DNA from: UBA2588 sp964343075
GTDB lineage: Bacteria; Chloroflexota; Dehalococcoidia; Lucifugimonadales; UBA3495
Direction of reading: 5' to 3'
DNA: 41,534 nt
Assembly (NCBI GenBank): GCA_964343075.1
Contig: CAYFGT010000013.1
Coordinates: 1 to 41,534, forward strand
Shown here: piece after piece, positions 16,914 through 26,108 of the stretch
Position numbering within the stretch: the first letter of the stretch is position 1
How the letters are laid out: the number at the start of each line of letters is the position of its first letter
Notes under the pieces: generated by a model
The model's input: only the letters and a program-made list of their open reading frames with translations
Databases searched by the model: none
What the model was told of the DNA's origin: nothing
Position numbers and translations under genes: made by a program

Positions 16914-17058
16914 GCACATATGTTTAATAGGGAAGATGGTGAGAGTCCATCACGGTTGCGCCACTGTAAACACATTGAAGAGTATGTAACCACTGTCTAT
17001 AAGGCGGGAAGGTTCTATGATTATCTCGTGTAAGTCAGGAGACCTGCCAGAGAAACTG
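16914..17058 (+). promoter_or_regulatory. Cobalamin (B12) riboswitch aptamer
   Basis: The leader has the conserved AdoCbl-aptamer elements in order: AGGGAAGATGGTGAGAGTCC (16929-16948), GCGCCACTGTAA (16958-16969), and the B12 box AAGTCAGGAGACCTGCC (17032-17048). Peripheral stems are AT-rich. It lies directly before an intrinsic terminator and the B12 gene cluster, so it should reduce expression when cobalamin is abundant. Exact boundaries are approximate. Confidence 0.95.
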
Positions 17059-17095
17059 TCTGACATTCTGCGCATACGGAATCAAGGCCAAACCG

Positions 17096-17127
17096 AAGCA
17101 CTTGTCAGATGGCAAGTGCTTTAGTTG
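17096..17127 (+). terminator. Riboswitch-controlled intrinsic terminator
   Basis: AAGCACTTG (17096-17104) pairs with CAAGTGCTT (17113-17121). Two further pairs close a tetraloop AGAT, giving an 11-bp stem, followed by T-rich TTTAGTTGTT. It lies between the B12 aptamer and the first gene, the expected expression platform. Confidence 0.85.
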
Positions 17128-17143
17128 TTAATAAGGGATATTA

Positions 17144-17485
17144 ATGAATAACAAACCGAAAATAAGTGCTTTGGTATGCGTAGACCCTGCACGATGTTTA
17201 TGGAAAACTATAGAAGGTAAAACCCCATTAGATTTAGCATGGGAACTGAAACAACAATTCGGATCATCAAAAGACATCAACATAACGCCATGTAAATGCA
17301 TATTTGGATGCACCTATGGCCCCAGAATAGACATAATAAATCATGAAACAAAAGAAAAAACTTTGTATGGATCTGTTAACAAAAAAGTTGAAATTTCTGT
17401 GAGAGGGATAGTGGCTATGAACAAAATACCTAAGAATGTAAACGAGTTATTCAAGGATTCTGATATCGTGCAGGCAGAAGACTAA
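17144..17485 (+). CDS. Small Cys-rich ferredoxin-like protein, first gene of B12 operon
   Basis: 113 aa with cysteines at 12, 18, 50, 52 and 56 (CVDPARC, then CKCIFGC). The spacing C-x5-C-x33-C-x3-C (Cys12, 18, 52, 56) resembles thioredoxin-like [2Fe-2S] ferredoxins and the DUF1636-type predicted metal-binding proteins. AAGGGAT precedes the ATG. It is the first reading frame after the riboswitch and ends 5 nt before cbiA, so its role is probably linked to B12. Reducing Co(II) corrinoid for CobO, or handling cobalt, are possible roles; neither is demonstrated. Confidence 0.75.
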   Translation: MNNKPKISALVCVDPARCLWKTIEGKTPLDLAWELKQQFGSSKDINITPCKCIFGCTYGPRIDIINHETKEKTLYGSVNKKVEISVRGIVAMNKIPKNVNELFKDSDIVQAED

Positions 17486-17490
17486 GAATT

Positions 17491-18855
17491 ATGTCAGGAT
17501 TTGTACTAGCAGGTGTCAAAAGCGGGGTCGGTAAAACTACCATTGCAACAGGAATAATGTCTGCTCTTACCCGCTCAGGCTTCAATGTGCAACCGTTTAA
17601 AGCTGGACCAGACTATATAGACCCATCCTACCACTCATCTGTCTGCAACAATGTCAGCAGAAATTTAGATTCTTGGATGTTAGATGAATCCGTTATCGTA
17701 GAGCTTTATAATCGGTCTGCATCCAAAGCAGACATCTCTATAGTTGAAGGTGTAATGGGTCTATTCGACGGCCATTCCAACTTGAACGAATACGGGTCAA
17801 CAGCTCATGTATCAAAATTGTTAAAGTTGCCCGTGGTATTGATTGCAGATGCAAGTAAAGTTGCAAGAAGTGTCGCAGCAGAAATCTTAGGATTCAAATT
17901 ATTTGACCCGGAAGTAAACATAGAAGGGGTGATCCTAAACGGTATAAATAGTGAACGCCATCTAGAATTCTGCAAACCACAAATTGAAGAAACAACGGGA
18001 ATACCTGTACTAGGCTATATGCCAAGAAAACCCGAATTAATCCAACCTGAAAGACACCTGGGGTTGATACCCACTATCGAAGGGACTATTGCTAACAACT
18101 GGATCGAGTCACTTGTAGAACAAATCAAAGCTACAATAGATTTAGATATGCTGTTAAAGATCTCTCAAAAGGCTAGTCTAGCAAAGTCTAATTCCCAAAT
18201 CTTCCCTCAAGAAAGTCTCGAGCCTTCTGTTAAAATTGCTATAGCTCAAGACCGTGCTTTTAACTTCTATTACCAAGACTCACTAGATCTATTATCTGCT
18301 TGGGGAGCAGAACTCATCCCATTCAGTCCAATCGAAGATCCAGAATTGCCTTCAAATATCGATGGTATATACATGGGCGGGGGATTCCCAGAAGTGTATG
18401 CTGAAGAACTGTCCTCAAATAAAAGTATGATTACCTCGATAGTAGGAGCATCCAGAAAAAACATTCCCATATATGCTGAATGTGGAGGTTTGATGTATCT
18501 GGGCCGTAACATTATATCTGCCACTGGTACCTCATTACCAATGGCTGGGATCTTTCAATATCAGTCTATGATGAAAAATGCCCAACTAACCCTTGGTTAC
18601 CGTCAAATCGAATCTCAAATTCAGACTCCTATACTACAAACAAACCAATCGACCAAAGGACATGAGTTTCACTGGTCCTATCTGAATAAGAAAACTACTG
18701 AAATGGAAGGTTTATACAAAATCTCAAACCAATCGAATCGAATCGAAGGGTTTAATATAAATAAGACATACGCAACTTACATTCATATACACTTAGCAAG
18801 TAATCCCAAATTAGCTCAAAATTTTATAAATTTTTGTGAAAATAATCAGAGGTGA
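17491..18855 (+). CDS. cbiA: Cobyrinate a,c-diamide synthase
   Basis: ATP- and glutamine-dependent amidation of the a and c side chains of cobyrinate. The 454-aa protein has an N-terminal dethiobiotin-synthetase-like domain with P-loop GVKSGVGKTT (residues 8-17), then FKAGPDYIDPSYH and VEGVMGLFDG. The C-terminal class I glutamine amidotransferase domain has nucleophile Cys331 in YAECGGLMYLG and a late His in KGHEFHWS. Its presence means the pathway here accepts cobyrinate itself, not only cobinamide. The stop overlaps the ribosome binding site of cobO. Confidence 0.96.
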   Translation: MSGFVLAGVKSGVGKTTIATGIMSALTRSGFNVQPFKAGPDYIDPSYHSSVCNNVSRNLDSWMLDESVIVELYNRSASKADISIVEGVMGLFDGHSNLNEYGSTAHVSKLLKLPVVLIADASKVARSVAAEILGFKLFDPEVNIEGVILNGINSERHLEFCKPQIEETTGIPVLGYMPRKPELIQPERHLGLIPTIEGTIANNWIESLVEQIKATIDLDMLLKISQKASLAKSNSQIFPQESLEPSVKIAIAQDRAFNFYYQDSLDLLSAWGAELIPFSPIEDPELPSNIDGIYMGGGFPEVYAEELSSNKSMITSIVGASRKNIPIYAECGGLMYLGRNIISATGTSLPMAGIFQYQSMMKNAQLTLGYRQIESQIQTPILQTNQSTKGHEFHWSYLNKKTTEMEGLYKISNQSNRIEGFNINKTYATYIHIHLASNPKLAQNFINFCENNQR

Positions 18856-18857
18856 TA

Positions 18858-19427
18858 ATGACTTCAAAAGATCCAAGCACAACCCCGCAATCAGTTACAG
18901 GACCTAGAATTAATAAAGGCTTAGTTATTGTTAACACGGGCACAGGGAAAGGCAAGACTACCGCAGCAATGGGAGTCATGTTTAGAGCATGGGGAAGAGG
19001 TATGAATGTAATAATGATGCAATTCATAAAGCATTCCACAGCCAATTTCGGAGAACAAAGAGCTGCAAAAAAGCTTGGCATAACAATGAAAGCAATGGGA
19101 GATGGCTTTACTTGGAGGTCCAAAGACCTAGATCAAAGTGCTGAATTAGCCCGAGAACATTGGGAAGAATGTAAATCTATAATTGAAAGCGGAGAACACG
19201 ATTTATTGATTCTTGATGAATTTACATACCCGATGCATTATGGATGGGTTGATGTGAATGAAGTAATTACGACTCTTAGTAATAAACCAGAAATGTTACA
19301 TGTGATAATCACGGGCAGAAACGCACCACAGGAGCTAATTGATTTTGCAGATTTAGTAACAGACATGACATTGGTAAAACATCCATACAAACAAGGGATA
19401 AAAGCTCAGCCTGGGATAGAATTTTAA
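18858..19427 (+). CDS. cobO: Corrinoid adenosyltransferase CobO/BtuR type
   Basis: Transfers adenosyl from ATP to the Co(I) corrinoid. The 189-aa protein has the CobA/BtuR P-loop VNTGTGKGKTTAAMG near residues 27-41, FRAWGRGMNVIMMQFIK, LLILDEFTYPMHYGW and the C-terminal VTDMTLVKHPYKQGIKAQPGIEF. The frame is open to a GTG at 18852, but AGAGGTG overlapping the cbiA stop favours the ATG at 18858. It needs a reductant for cobalt; the ferredoxin-like gene two positions upstream is a candidate partner. Confidence 0.96.
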   Translation: MTSKDPSTTPQSVTGPRINKGLVIVNTGTGKGKTTAAMGVMFRAWGRGMNVIMMQFIKHSTANFGEQRAAKKLGITMKAMGDGFTWRSKDLDQSAELAREHWEECKSIIESGEHDLLILDEFTYPMHYGWVDVNEVITTLSNKPEMLHVIITGRNAPQELIDFADLVTDMTLVKHPYKQGIKAQPGIEF

Positions 19428-19428
19428 T

Positions 19429-20469
19429 ATGATAAATATAGACATCCAACCACTTGATAATGAAGCCAAAGAGAAAGCCCTTACCAGACAAAATAATTTA
19501 ACGAAACCTCCTGGAAGCCTTGGAAAATTAGAAGAACTCTCGGCTCAGTTAGCAGGTATTTATCGCAATCCTTTGCCAAGAATCACTAATAAAGTCACAG
19601 TAGTTGCTGCGGGGGATCATGGTGTAGTGGATGAAGGAGTAAGCCAATATCCTCAAGACGTTACCGGACAAATGGTCCTAAATTTCTTGACAGGGGGAGC
19701 TGCTATCAATGCCATATCACAAAATTCCAACTCAGACATTATGGTTGTAGACGCAGGAGTAAAAAGCGACTTACCAAGTCATCCACAACTTCTGTCTATG
19801 AAAATTGATAAAGGAACCAAGAATTTCGCTAAACAACCTGCTATGACAATTGAACAGGCCGAAAAGACTGTAAATAATGGGATTTCGCTAGCAAATGAAC
19901 TACATAAACAAAATACTGATTTAGTTGCATGTGGAGAAATGGGAATCGGCAATACAACGTCGGCCAGTGCTATTACCGCCATAATATGTGACCGTCAACC
20001 TAGAGAAGTAACAGGTAGAGGGACAGGTATAGACCAAGAGTCTCTCAAATTGAAAATTGATGTTATTGAAAAGAGTATACTCCTCCACAATCCTAACCCT
20101 TTGGATGGTGTAGATATACTAAGTAAAGTTGGGGGATTTGAAATTGGGTTCTTGGCAGGACTTATGTTGGGATGCGCAAGCAATAACATAGCGGTGTTAA
20201 TCGATGGATTTATCTGTACAGCAGCTGCTCTAATCGCAAATGCTATTAACCCACATGTCAACGACTATATGCTAGGTTCCCATAAATCTGTTGAGCCAGG
20301 CCACATAGTTGCGCTTGAACATCTTGGGTTACACCCACTATTTGATTTAAACTTGCGTCTTGGAGAAGGTACAGGGGCTGCCTTAGTAATGCCAATAATA
20401 CAAGCGTCTGTAAAGTGTCTAACCGATATGGCAACCTTTGGTGAAGCTGGCGTGTCAGACTCTTCATAA
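19429..20469 (+). CDS. cobT: Nicotinate-nucleotide:dimethylbenzimidazole phosphoribosyltransferase
   Basis: Makes alpha-ribazole phosphate from nicotinate mononucleotide and a lower-ligand base. The 346-aa protein has LTKPPGSLGKLEELS, AAGDHGVVDEGVSQYP, CGEMGIGNTTSAS with Glu170, and the catalytic Glu313 in LRLGEGTGAALV. Full length. The stop overlaps the cobS start (TAATG). No bluB is present in the window, so the source of 5,6-dimethylbenzimidazole is not visible. Confidence 0.97.
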   Translation: MINIDIQPLDNEAKEKALTRQNNLTKPPGSLGKLEELSAQLAGIYRNPLPRITNKVTVVAAGDHGVVDEGVSQYPQDVTGQMVLNFLTGGAAINAISQNSNSDIMVVDAGVKSDLPSHPQLLSMKIDKGTKNFAKQPAMTIEQAEKTVNNGISLANELHKQNTDLVACGEMGIGNTTSASAITAIICDRQPREVTGRGTGIDQESLKLKIDVIEKSILLHNPNPLDGVDILSKVGGFEIGFLAGLMLGCASNNIAVLIDGFICTAAALIANAINPHVNDYMLGSHKSVEPGHIVALEHLGLHPLFDLNLRLGEGTGAALVMPIIQASVKCLTDMATFGEAGVSDSS

Positions 20470-21245
20470 TGATATCAATCATTAAATCTTTCATACTAGC
20501 TTTTTCATTCTTAACATGGATTCCTTCTCCCAGAAAAATGATATATGAAAATAAAGAATTTAATTTTTCTAAATCTTTTTACCCTGTAGTTGGATTATCC
20601 ATTGGTTGCATATGCTATCTAATATATTGGAGTTTAGAATTTTATTTCCCTCATTATGTAACCGCAGGATTCATTTTGATGTTTCTTACTTTCGCTACTC
20701 GATTTCTGCATTTAGATGGGTTTATGGACTGCATGGATGGCTTTTTTGGAGGTCATAATTCAGAACGCAGACTGGAAATAATGAAAGATCCTCACGTAGG
20801 AGCATTCGGAACAGTAGGGGTTGTAGTACTCTTAATGATTAAATTCTCATTAATCTTCTATGCCTTAGAATCTGGAACAAGTCTATATGTCATGATAATG
20901 TTTCCTGTTTTATCTAGGTGGGCCATGGTACTTGCACTGGTAACATTCAAATACATAAGGCCAATGGGACTTGGTAGCGCATTCCAAACAAGAAAAACAA
21001 GGACGCCTTTTATAATTGCCAATGTATTAACTATAGGCATTGTAATCCTCTTGACCAACTCATACCTAGCACTTATACCTATCCTGTTAGTGGGATGTTG
21101 GGCTATAGCATTCGGTTATCTAAGCAAGAAACTATTAGGAGGAGGATTAACTGGCGACTGTTACGGAGCAATCAATGAAACTTCTGAAGTCCTTGGCATG
21201 ATTACACTTCTAATAATATTCAATACCAATGGATTGCTAGGATGA
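20469..21245 (+). CDS. cobS: Adenosylcobinamide-GDP ribazoletransferase (cobalamin synthase)
   Basis: Integral membrane enzyme that joins adenosylcobinamide-GDP to alpha-ribazole (phosphate), the final assembly step. The 258-aa protein has about six membrane segments. The metal/catalytic signature is LHLDGFMDCMDGFFGG, followed by RRLEIMKDPHVGAFG. The C-terminal GGLTGDCYGAINE segment is also typical. The start codon overlaps the cobT stop. Confidence 0.96.
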   Translation: MISIIKSFILAFSFLTWIPSPRKMIYENKEFNFSKSFYPVVGLSIGCICYLIYWSLEFYFPHYVTAGFILMFLTFATRFLHLDGFMDCMDGFFGGHNSERRLEIMKDPHVGAFGTVGVVVLLMIKFSLIFYALESGTSLYVMIMFPVLSRWAMVLALVTFKYIRPMGLGSAFQTRKTRTPFIIANVLTIGIVILLTNSYLALIPILLVGCWAIAFGYLSKKLLGGGLTGDCYGAINETSEVLGMITLLIIFNTNGLLG

Positions 21246-21253
21246 TTAACTGA

Positions 21254-22201
21254 ATGTCTGTTTTAATAGATACCGATTCCTCTGTTTTGGTGATATTAGT
21301 CGCATCATTGGCAGTCGACTTGCTTATAGGTGAATGGCCTGCCAAAATTCATCCTACCGTATGGATAGGGAATATAATTAGTAAGATATCTAAGCCATTA
21401 CCTCGTACAGGACGTAGATCTTTTGTATGTGGGCTTATACTAGCTCTATGCCTTCCTACAGCTGTACTGATTTCAACATGGGTTCTACTAGCATATTTGA
21501 AAAGTATGAGTGAGTGGATATATATATTAGTATCTATATATTTCCTAAAAAGCGCTTTTTCTCTACGACTCTTAGGATCCACCAGTCTCAATATATCAAA
21601 TACAATAAAATCATCAGATGTGGAACAATCTCGTAAAGATTTAAAAGCATTAGTTAGCAGAGATCCTAGCCAATTAACAGAGCAGCAGGTTCTCGCGGCA
21701 ACCATTGAATCCGTATCAGAAAATACTTCGGACAGCGTTATAGCCCCTTTACTGATGTTTGCTATATTTGGAGTGGCTGGGGCATTAGCCTATCGGAGTA
21801 TAAATACACTAGACAGTATGATAGGGTACAGAGGGGAATTCGAGTTGTTAGGGAAAGCATCTGCACGTTTAGACGATGTAGTTAATTGGATTCCTGCTAG
21901 AATATCAGCAATATTAATCGTATTGTCTTCTAGTTTTCTCCCTTCACAAAAGTTTTTATCGAGTCTTAGCATAATGTTAAAACATCACAAGAATACAGAA
22001 AGCCCAAATGCTGGCTGGCCTATGGCAGCTATGGCGGGAGCTTTAGAAATTGAATTAACAAAACAAGGACATTACAGCCTCGGCAACGCAAAACATTCAA
22101 TATCACATAATGATATCGTGAATTCAGTAAAGTCCTTATATTCCTCATCAGTAATATTCGTGTTAATCATCTCAGTTATTAGTGTCAGCAGGGTTTACTA
22201 A
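21254..22201 (+). CDS. cbiB: Adenosylcobinamide-phosphate synthase CbiB/CobD
   Basis: Membrane enzyme attaching the aminopropanol(-phosphate) arm to adenosylcobyric acid. The 315-aa protein has several hydrophobic helices and family motifs: LAVDLLIGEWPAKIHPTVWIG, LVSRDPSQLTEQQVLAATIES, SVSENTSDSVIAPL, YRSINTLDSMIGY and DDVVNWIPARISA. It follows cobS by 8 nt without an obvious ribosome binding site, suggesting translational coupling. One nucleotide separates it from cobD. Confidence 0.96.
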   Translation: MSVLIDTDSSVLVILVASLAVDLLIGEWPAKIHPTVWIGNIISKISKPLPRTGRRSFVCGLILALCLPTAVLISTWVLLAYLKSMSEWIYILVSIYFLKSAFSLRLLGSTSLNISNTIKSSDVEQSRKDLKALVSRDPSQLTEQQVLAATIESVSENTSDSVIAPLLMFAIFGVAGALAYRSINTLDSMIGYRGEFELLGKASARLDDVVNWIPARISAILIVLSSSFLPSQKFLSSLSIMLKHHKNTESPNAGWPMAAMAGALEIELTKQGHYSLGNAKHSISHNDIVNSVKSLYSSSVIFVLIISVISVSRVY

Positions 22202-22202
22202 A

Positions 22203-23324
22203 ATGGAATTAATTTCACAGATCATTACTTTACCGAAAGAAGAAACTCCATATAAGAAGGCTATTCATGGAGGAACAAATATACTTGAGTCCAGGGACTT
22301 ATCATATGGAGACATCCTAGACTTCAGCGCAAGCATTTCACCGTTAGATATATCTGCAAACATATTCACTGTCATTCGTGATACCGACTTATCAAAATAT
22401 CCTGATCCAGACTGTCTCATCCTTAAAGAAAGCATCGCTAAATCTCTTGCCAAGTATTCTATAAATCCTTCCAATATTTCCATAGGAAACGGTTCTACTG
22501 AATTGATTTATGCTATAGCATCATCATTTTTGTATCAAAATTCCGACCAGCAGTCCAAAGCATTAATTTTCCATCCTACCTACGGAGAATATTTCACCGC
22601 TTGCACATTATTCAAATCAGAGATTTCGTTGATAACACCTGAATATACAAATCCTGGATGGGAATGGGATTGGCACTTAGCGTCCAATTTCATAGAAAAC
22701 AACCTACTCAAAGTAATTTTTATATGTAATCCTAATAATCCCACAGGTAACTATTTCGAAAAATCCCAAATCTTACAGTTATTAAAATCCGTTCGGCATT
22801 CTCCCACCGTATTAGTTATTGATGAAGCGTACATAGATTTTGTTGATCAACACGATACACTTACTGACTTAGTTCATAGCAATAATGTGATACTCCTTAG
22901 ATCCATGACAAAAACCTACGGAATAACCGGCTTACGACTAGGTTATTGTTTAGCGAATCCAAATATAATCTCACAAATAGATCAACATCTCCCTCCATGG
23001 TCCGTTAATTCACTGGCCCAACGAGCAGGATTGCACTTATTATCATCCAACGCTTATGTCGACAGCGCTAAGGAAATGGTGAATAGATCCAAAACATACC
23101 TGACAGAACAATTAACAAGTTTAGGATATGTAGTGGAACCATCACAAACGAATTTCATACTCATTAAAGTGAATGACGCTCATCACATCAGATCGCAACT
23201 ATTAAATAAACGTATTAACGTTAGAGATTGCACGAGTTTTGGATTGCCACAACATATACGGATTGGTGTTAAATCAATGGAGGATTGTCAATATTTCATT
23301 AATGCAATTCAACAAATTAAATAA
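22203..23324 (+). CDS. cobD: L-threonine-O-3-phosphate decarboxylase (HisC-like)
   Basis: PLP enzyme of aminotransferase fold class I, 373 aa. It decarboxylates threonine phosphate to (R)-1-amino-2-propanol phosphate. Motifs are LDFSASISPL, ICNPNNPTGNY, VIDEAYIDF and PLP Lys237 in LRSMTKTYGITGLRLGY. The N-terminal GGTN/FSASI pattern and operon context favour CobD over HisC. The frame opens with a GTG at 22182 inside cbiB; the ATG at 22203, with AGGG 9 nt upstream, is more likely. Its substrate should come from the PduX-like kinase at the end of the operon. Confidence 0.93.
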   Translation: MELISQIITLPKEETPYKKAIHGGTNILESRDLSYGDILDFSASISPLDISANIFTVIRDTDLSKYPDPDCLILKESIAKSLAKYSINPSNISIGNGSTELIYAIASSFLYQNSDQQSKALIFHPTYGEYFTACTLFKSEISLITPEYTNPGWEWDWHLASNFIENNLLKVIFICNPNNPTGNYFEKSQILQLLKSVRHSPTVLVIDEAYIDFVDQHDTLTDLVHSNNVILLRSMTKTYGITGLRLGYCLANPNIISQIDQHLPPWSVNSLAQRAGLHLLSSNAYVDSAKEMVNRSKTYLTEQLTSLGYVVEPSQTNFILIKVNDAHHIRSQLLNKRINVRDCTSFGLPQHIRIGVKSMEDCQYFINAIQQIK

Positions 23325-23352
23325 ATTGCTATACTAAAAGAAGAGGAAAAAC

Positions 23353-23982
23353 ATGGGTAAAATTTACATGGTGCGCCATGGCGAAACAACATGGAATAGT
23401 GAAGGTAGAGTTCAAGGACAAACAAATATTCCACTATCTGACATTGGAAAAACTCAGGCTAAATTAGCTGGCGAACGATTAAGTTCTGTTAAGTTCGATG
23501 CTATATATTCCAGCGACTTGGATCGTACATTACAAACCGCAGAAATTATTGCGAGTCGATCCGACGTAAAAGTGGTCACTAACCCCGCTTTAAGAGAGCG
23601 TTTCTTTGGTATTTTTGAAGGATTAACCATTCAACAACGAGAAGAAACTTACCCAGACCTATTCAAAGAATCTACTAAGAACAATATTGATTTCTCTCCC
23701 CCTGAAGGAGAAACTATTACAGAGACCTACATAAGAATATCTGAAGCTGTACAACACTATAAGAATCAACACATTGAAGAAACGATATTAATCGTGGGTC
23801 ATGGTGGGTCTATGAGATGTGCATTCACTTCACTCCTGGAATTACCTCTAGAGGCCTCTTTCAAATTTGTATTGTCCAATTGCGGGATAACCATTTTCGA
23901 AACTTTCACCGACAATACCGTTTTGCTAGCCTACAACGACACCCATCATATAGATAACGCTGCTACCAAGGAAGGTTACTGA
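23353..23982 (+). CDS. cobC: Alpha-ribazole phosphatase / histidine phosphatase family
   Basis: 209-aa histidine phosphatase. MVRHGETTWNSEGRVQGQ supplies the phospho-accepting His, RERFFGIFEGLT the conserved Glu region and VGHGGSMR the second His. The fold is shared with phosphoglycerate mutases. Context inside the cobalamin operon indicates removal of phosphate from alpha-ribazole phosphate. AGAGGA lies just before the ATG. The stop overlaps the next start (TGATG). Confidence 0.88.
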   Translation: MGKIYMVRHGETTWNSEGRVQGQTNIPLSDIGKTQAKLAGERLSSVKFDAIYSSDLDRTLQTAEIIASRSDVKVVTNPALRERFFGIFEGLTIQQREETYPDLFKESTKNNIDFSPPEGETITETYIRISEAVQHYKNQHIEETILIVGHGGSMRCAFTSLLELPLEASFKFVLSNCGITIFETFTDNTVLLAYNDTHHIDNAATKEGY

Positions 23983-25523
23983 TGACAGGCAAAGTGTTGA
24001 TGGTGCAAGGAACCGCCTCGCACGTCGGTAAAAGTGTATTAGTTTCAGCACTTTGCAGGATATTGCGTCAAGAAGGTTTTAAGGTTGCCCCATTTAAGGC
24101 ACAAAATATGTCAAACAATTCATTCGTAACGTTAGATGGCGGAGAGATAGGTAGAGCTCAGGCAGTTCAAGCGGAGGCATGCGGCATAGATCCTATCGTA
24201 CAAATGAACCCCGTGTTATTAAAACCTGAAGCTGACCATAAATCTCAAGTAGTTGTATTGGGTACGCCGCTACTCACCGCAGAAGCACGGGATTATTATG
24301 AATTAAAACCTACATTATGGGAATCAATCACACGCTCAATAGATGAACTTCGTAGTAAATTCGATATAGTAGTCATAGAAGGCGCTGGAAGCCCGGCCGA
24401 AATAAACTTAAAAAAGAATGAAATAGTTAATATGAGTGTCGCAAAATATTGCCAAGCTCCAGTCATTTTATGCGGTGATATCGATAGAGGCGGAGTGTTT
24501 GCCTCTTTAGTCGGCACATTAGAACTTTTAGACCCCGACGAAAAAGACCTAATCAAAGGATTTTTCATCAACAAATTTAGAGGCGATATTAGCCTCTTAA
24601 CTGACGGATTAGACTGGCTTGAACAAAAGACTCAAAAAAAGGTAGCCGGAGTGATACATCACTACAGAGATATTCACATCCCAGAAGAAGATTCTGTAGC
24701 ATTAGACCTACCAAATCACTCAACACACGAAACACCCATTAATATCAATGTTATACAACTGCCTCACATATCAAATTTCGATGATTTTGATCCTTTATCA
24801 AGGGACCGTTATGTTAATCTAGAATTTAGTACGACTAGTGAATCATTAAATACAAGTGACTTAATAATTATTCCCGGGAGCAAATCAACGATCTCAGATT
24901 TACAATGGTTAGAATCTACAGGAATCGCTGAAAAACTCTCTGAGCTACATAACAATAATGGAACTCCTATCATCGGTATTTGTGGAGGGTACCAGATGCT
25001 AGGAAGTAGATTATTAGATCCTGAGCTAGTCGAATCAAATTTACCAGAATATCCTGGCCTTAAATTGCTTAGTCACACCACAACGTTTGCTGCAAATAAA
25101 TCCACTCACAGGATAACTGGACATGTACATAGTTCCAAAGGGCTACTAAAATATGCTCACGGTTCCACAGTATCAGGATATGAAATACACATGGGATTAT
25201 CCCTAGACCAAACTTCTCCAAGTTCTCCTTTTATCATAGACGCAAGACAAGATCTGCCAGATTTCCAACCATTACCTGACGGATTAGAGTCAGAAAATGG
25301 CAAGATTTTTGGAACATACATACATGGCCTATTCCACAACACTCATATCCGTGAATCAATCGTACGGGTAGTGGCAGAATCTAAAGGCATATCTATAACA
25401 GGTGAACAAGAGGAATATTCAATGGATAATGAATTTAATAAGTTGGCAGACTGGGTACGAGCCAGTATAGACGTTGATTTCCTTTATGAGGTCACTGGTT
25501 TAGAAGCCAAAGTAGGATCCTAA
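23982..25523 (+). CDS. cbiP: Cobyric acid synthase CbiP/CobQ
   Basis: Amidates the b, d, e and g side chains of adenosylcobyrinate a,c-diamide using glutamine and ATP. The 513-aa protein opens with VQGTASHVGKSVL and PFKAQNMSNNSFVT, followed by EIGRAQAVQAEACG and ILCGDIDRGGVFASL. The glutaminase-like C-terminal half carries Cys334 in GICGGYQMLG and ends with GTYIHGLFHN. Length and motifs are canonical. Also called cobQ. Confidence 0.97.
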   Translation: MTGKVLMVQGTASHVGKSVLVSALCRILRQEGFKVAPFKAQNMSNNSFVTLDGGEIGRAQAVQAEACGIDPIVQMNPVLLKPEADHKSQVVVLGTPLLTAEARDYYELKPTLWESITRSIDELRSKFDIVVIEGAGSPAEINLKKNEIVNMSVAKYCQAPVILCGDIDRGGVFASLVGTLELLDPDEKDLIKGFFINKFRGDISLLTDGLDWLEQKTQKKVAGVIHHYRDIHIPEEDSVALDLPNHSTHETPININVIQLPHISNFDDFDPLSRDRYVNLEFSTTSESLNTSDLIIIPGSKSTISDLQWLESTGIAEKLSELHNNNGTPIIGICGGYQMLGSRLLDPELVESNLPEYPGLKLLSHTTTFAANKSTHRITGHVHSSKGLLKYAHGSTVSGYEIHMGLSLDQTSPSSPFIIDARQDLPDFQPLPDGLESENGKIFGTYIHGLFHNTHIRESIVRVVAESKGISITGEQEEYSMDNEFNKLADWVRASIDVDFLYEVTGLEAKVGS

Positions 25524-25532
25524 GGATTTCCT

Positions 25533-26084
25533 ATGATTAACAACATCCATCTTGTAATAGGAGGAATTAGATCTGGAAAAAGTGATCATGCAGAACATCT
25601 AGCGATTTCTTTACAACACCAAGTATTGTATATAGCTACTGGGAAAAACACAGATCCAGAAATGGAAAAGCGGATAAAAGCTCATAAGCATAGACGGCCT
25701 GAAAATTGGATCACTTTAGAAGAACCTTCCTTCATATCTCAAACAGTGAACCAACACATTCAAGAATCCAACATTCCCATAACAATATTGATCGACAGCA
25801 TCGACTTTTGGATAACCAATAGGTTATTAGATCATCCTGATGCTACTTTTGAACAACACCAATCTTGGTTGGCTGAGCAAACCAGCATGCTGATAAACAC
25901 TTGCAAAGAAAAACCAGTAAATACAATAATTGTTACAAGTGAAGTTGGTGCTTCTTTAGTTTCAGAGCACAAAATGGGCAGGTGGTTTCAGGATCTGATA
26001 GGCAATATAAATCAGCTCCTAAGTAACTCATCTGACACTGTCGACTATGTAGTAGCTGGCAATGTACTCACTATAAAGTCATAA
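25533..26084 (+). CDS. cobU: Adenosylcobinamide kinase / guanylyltransferase
   Basis: Phosphorylates adenosylcobinamide and transfers GMP to it, producing adenosylcobinamide-GDP for CobS. The 183-aa protein has P-loop GGIRSGKSDHAE at the N-terminus, YIATGKNTDPEM, RIKAHKHRRPENWITLEEP (GMP-binding His region) and VTSEVGASLVSEHKMGRWF with FQDLIGNINQLL. AAGGATTT lies before the ATG. Confidence 0.96.
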   Translation: MINNIHLVIGGIRSGKSDHAEHLAISLQHQVLYIATGKNTDPEMEKRIKAHKHRRPENWITLEEPSFISQTVNQHIQESNIPITILIDSIDFWITNRLLDHPDATFEQHQSWLAEQTSMLINTCKEKPVNTIIVTSEVGASLVSEHKMGRWFQDLIGNINQLLSNSSDTVDYVVAGNVLTIKS

Positions 26085-26108
26085 CAATCAAATATTTAAT
26101 ATGTATTT

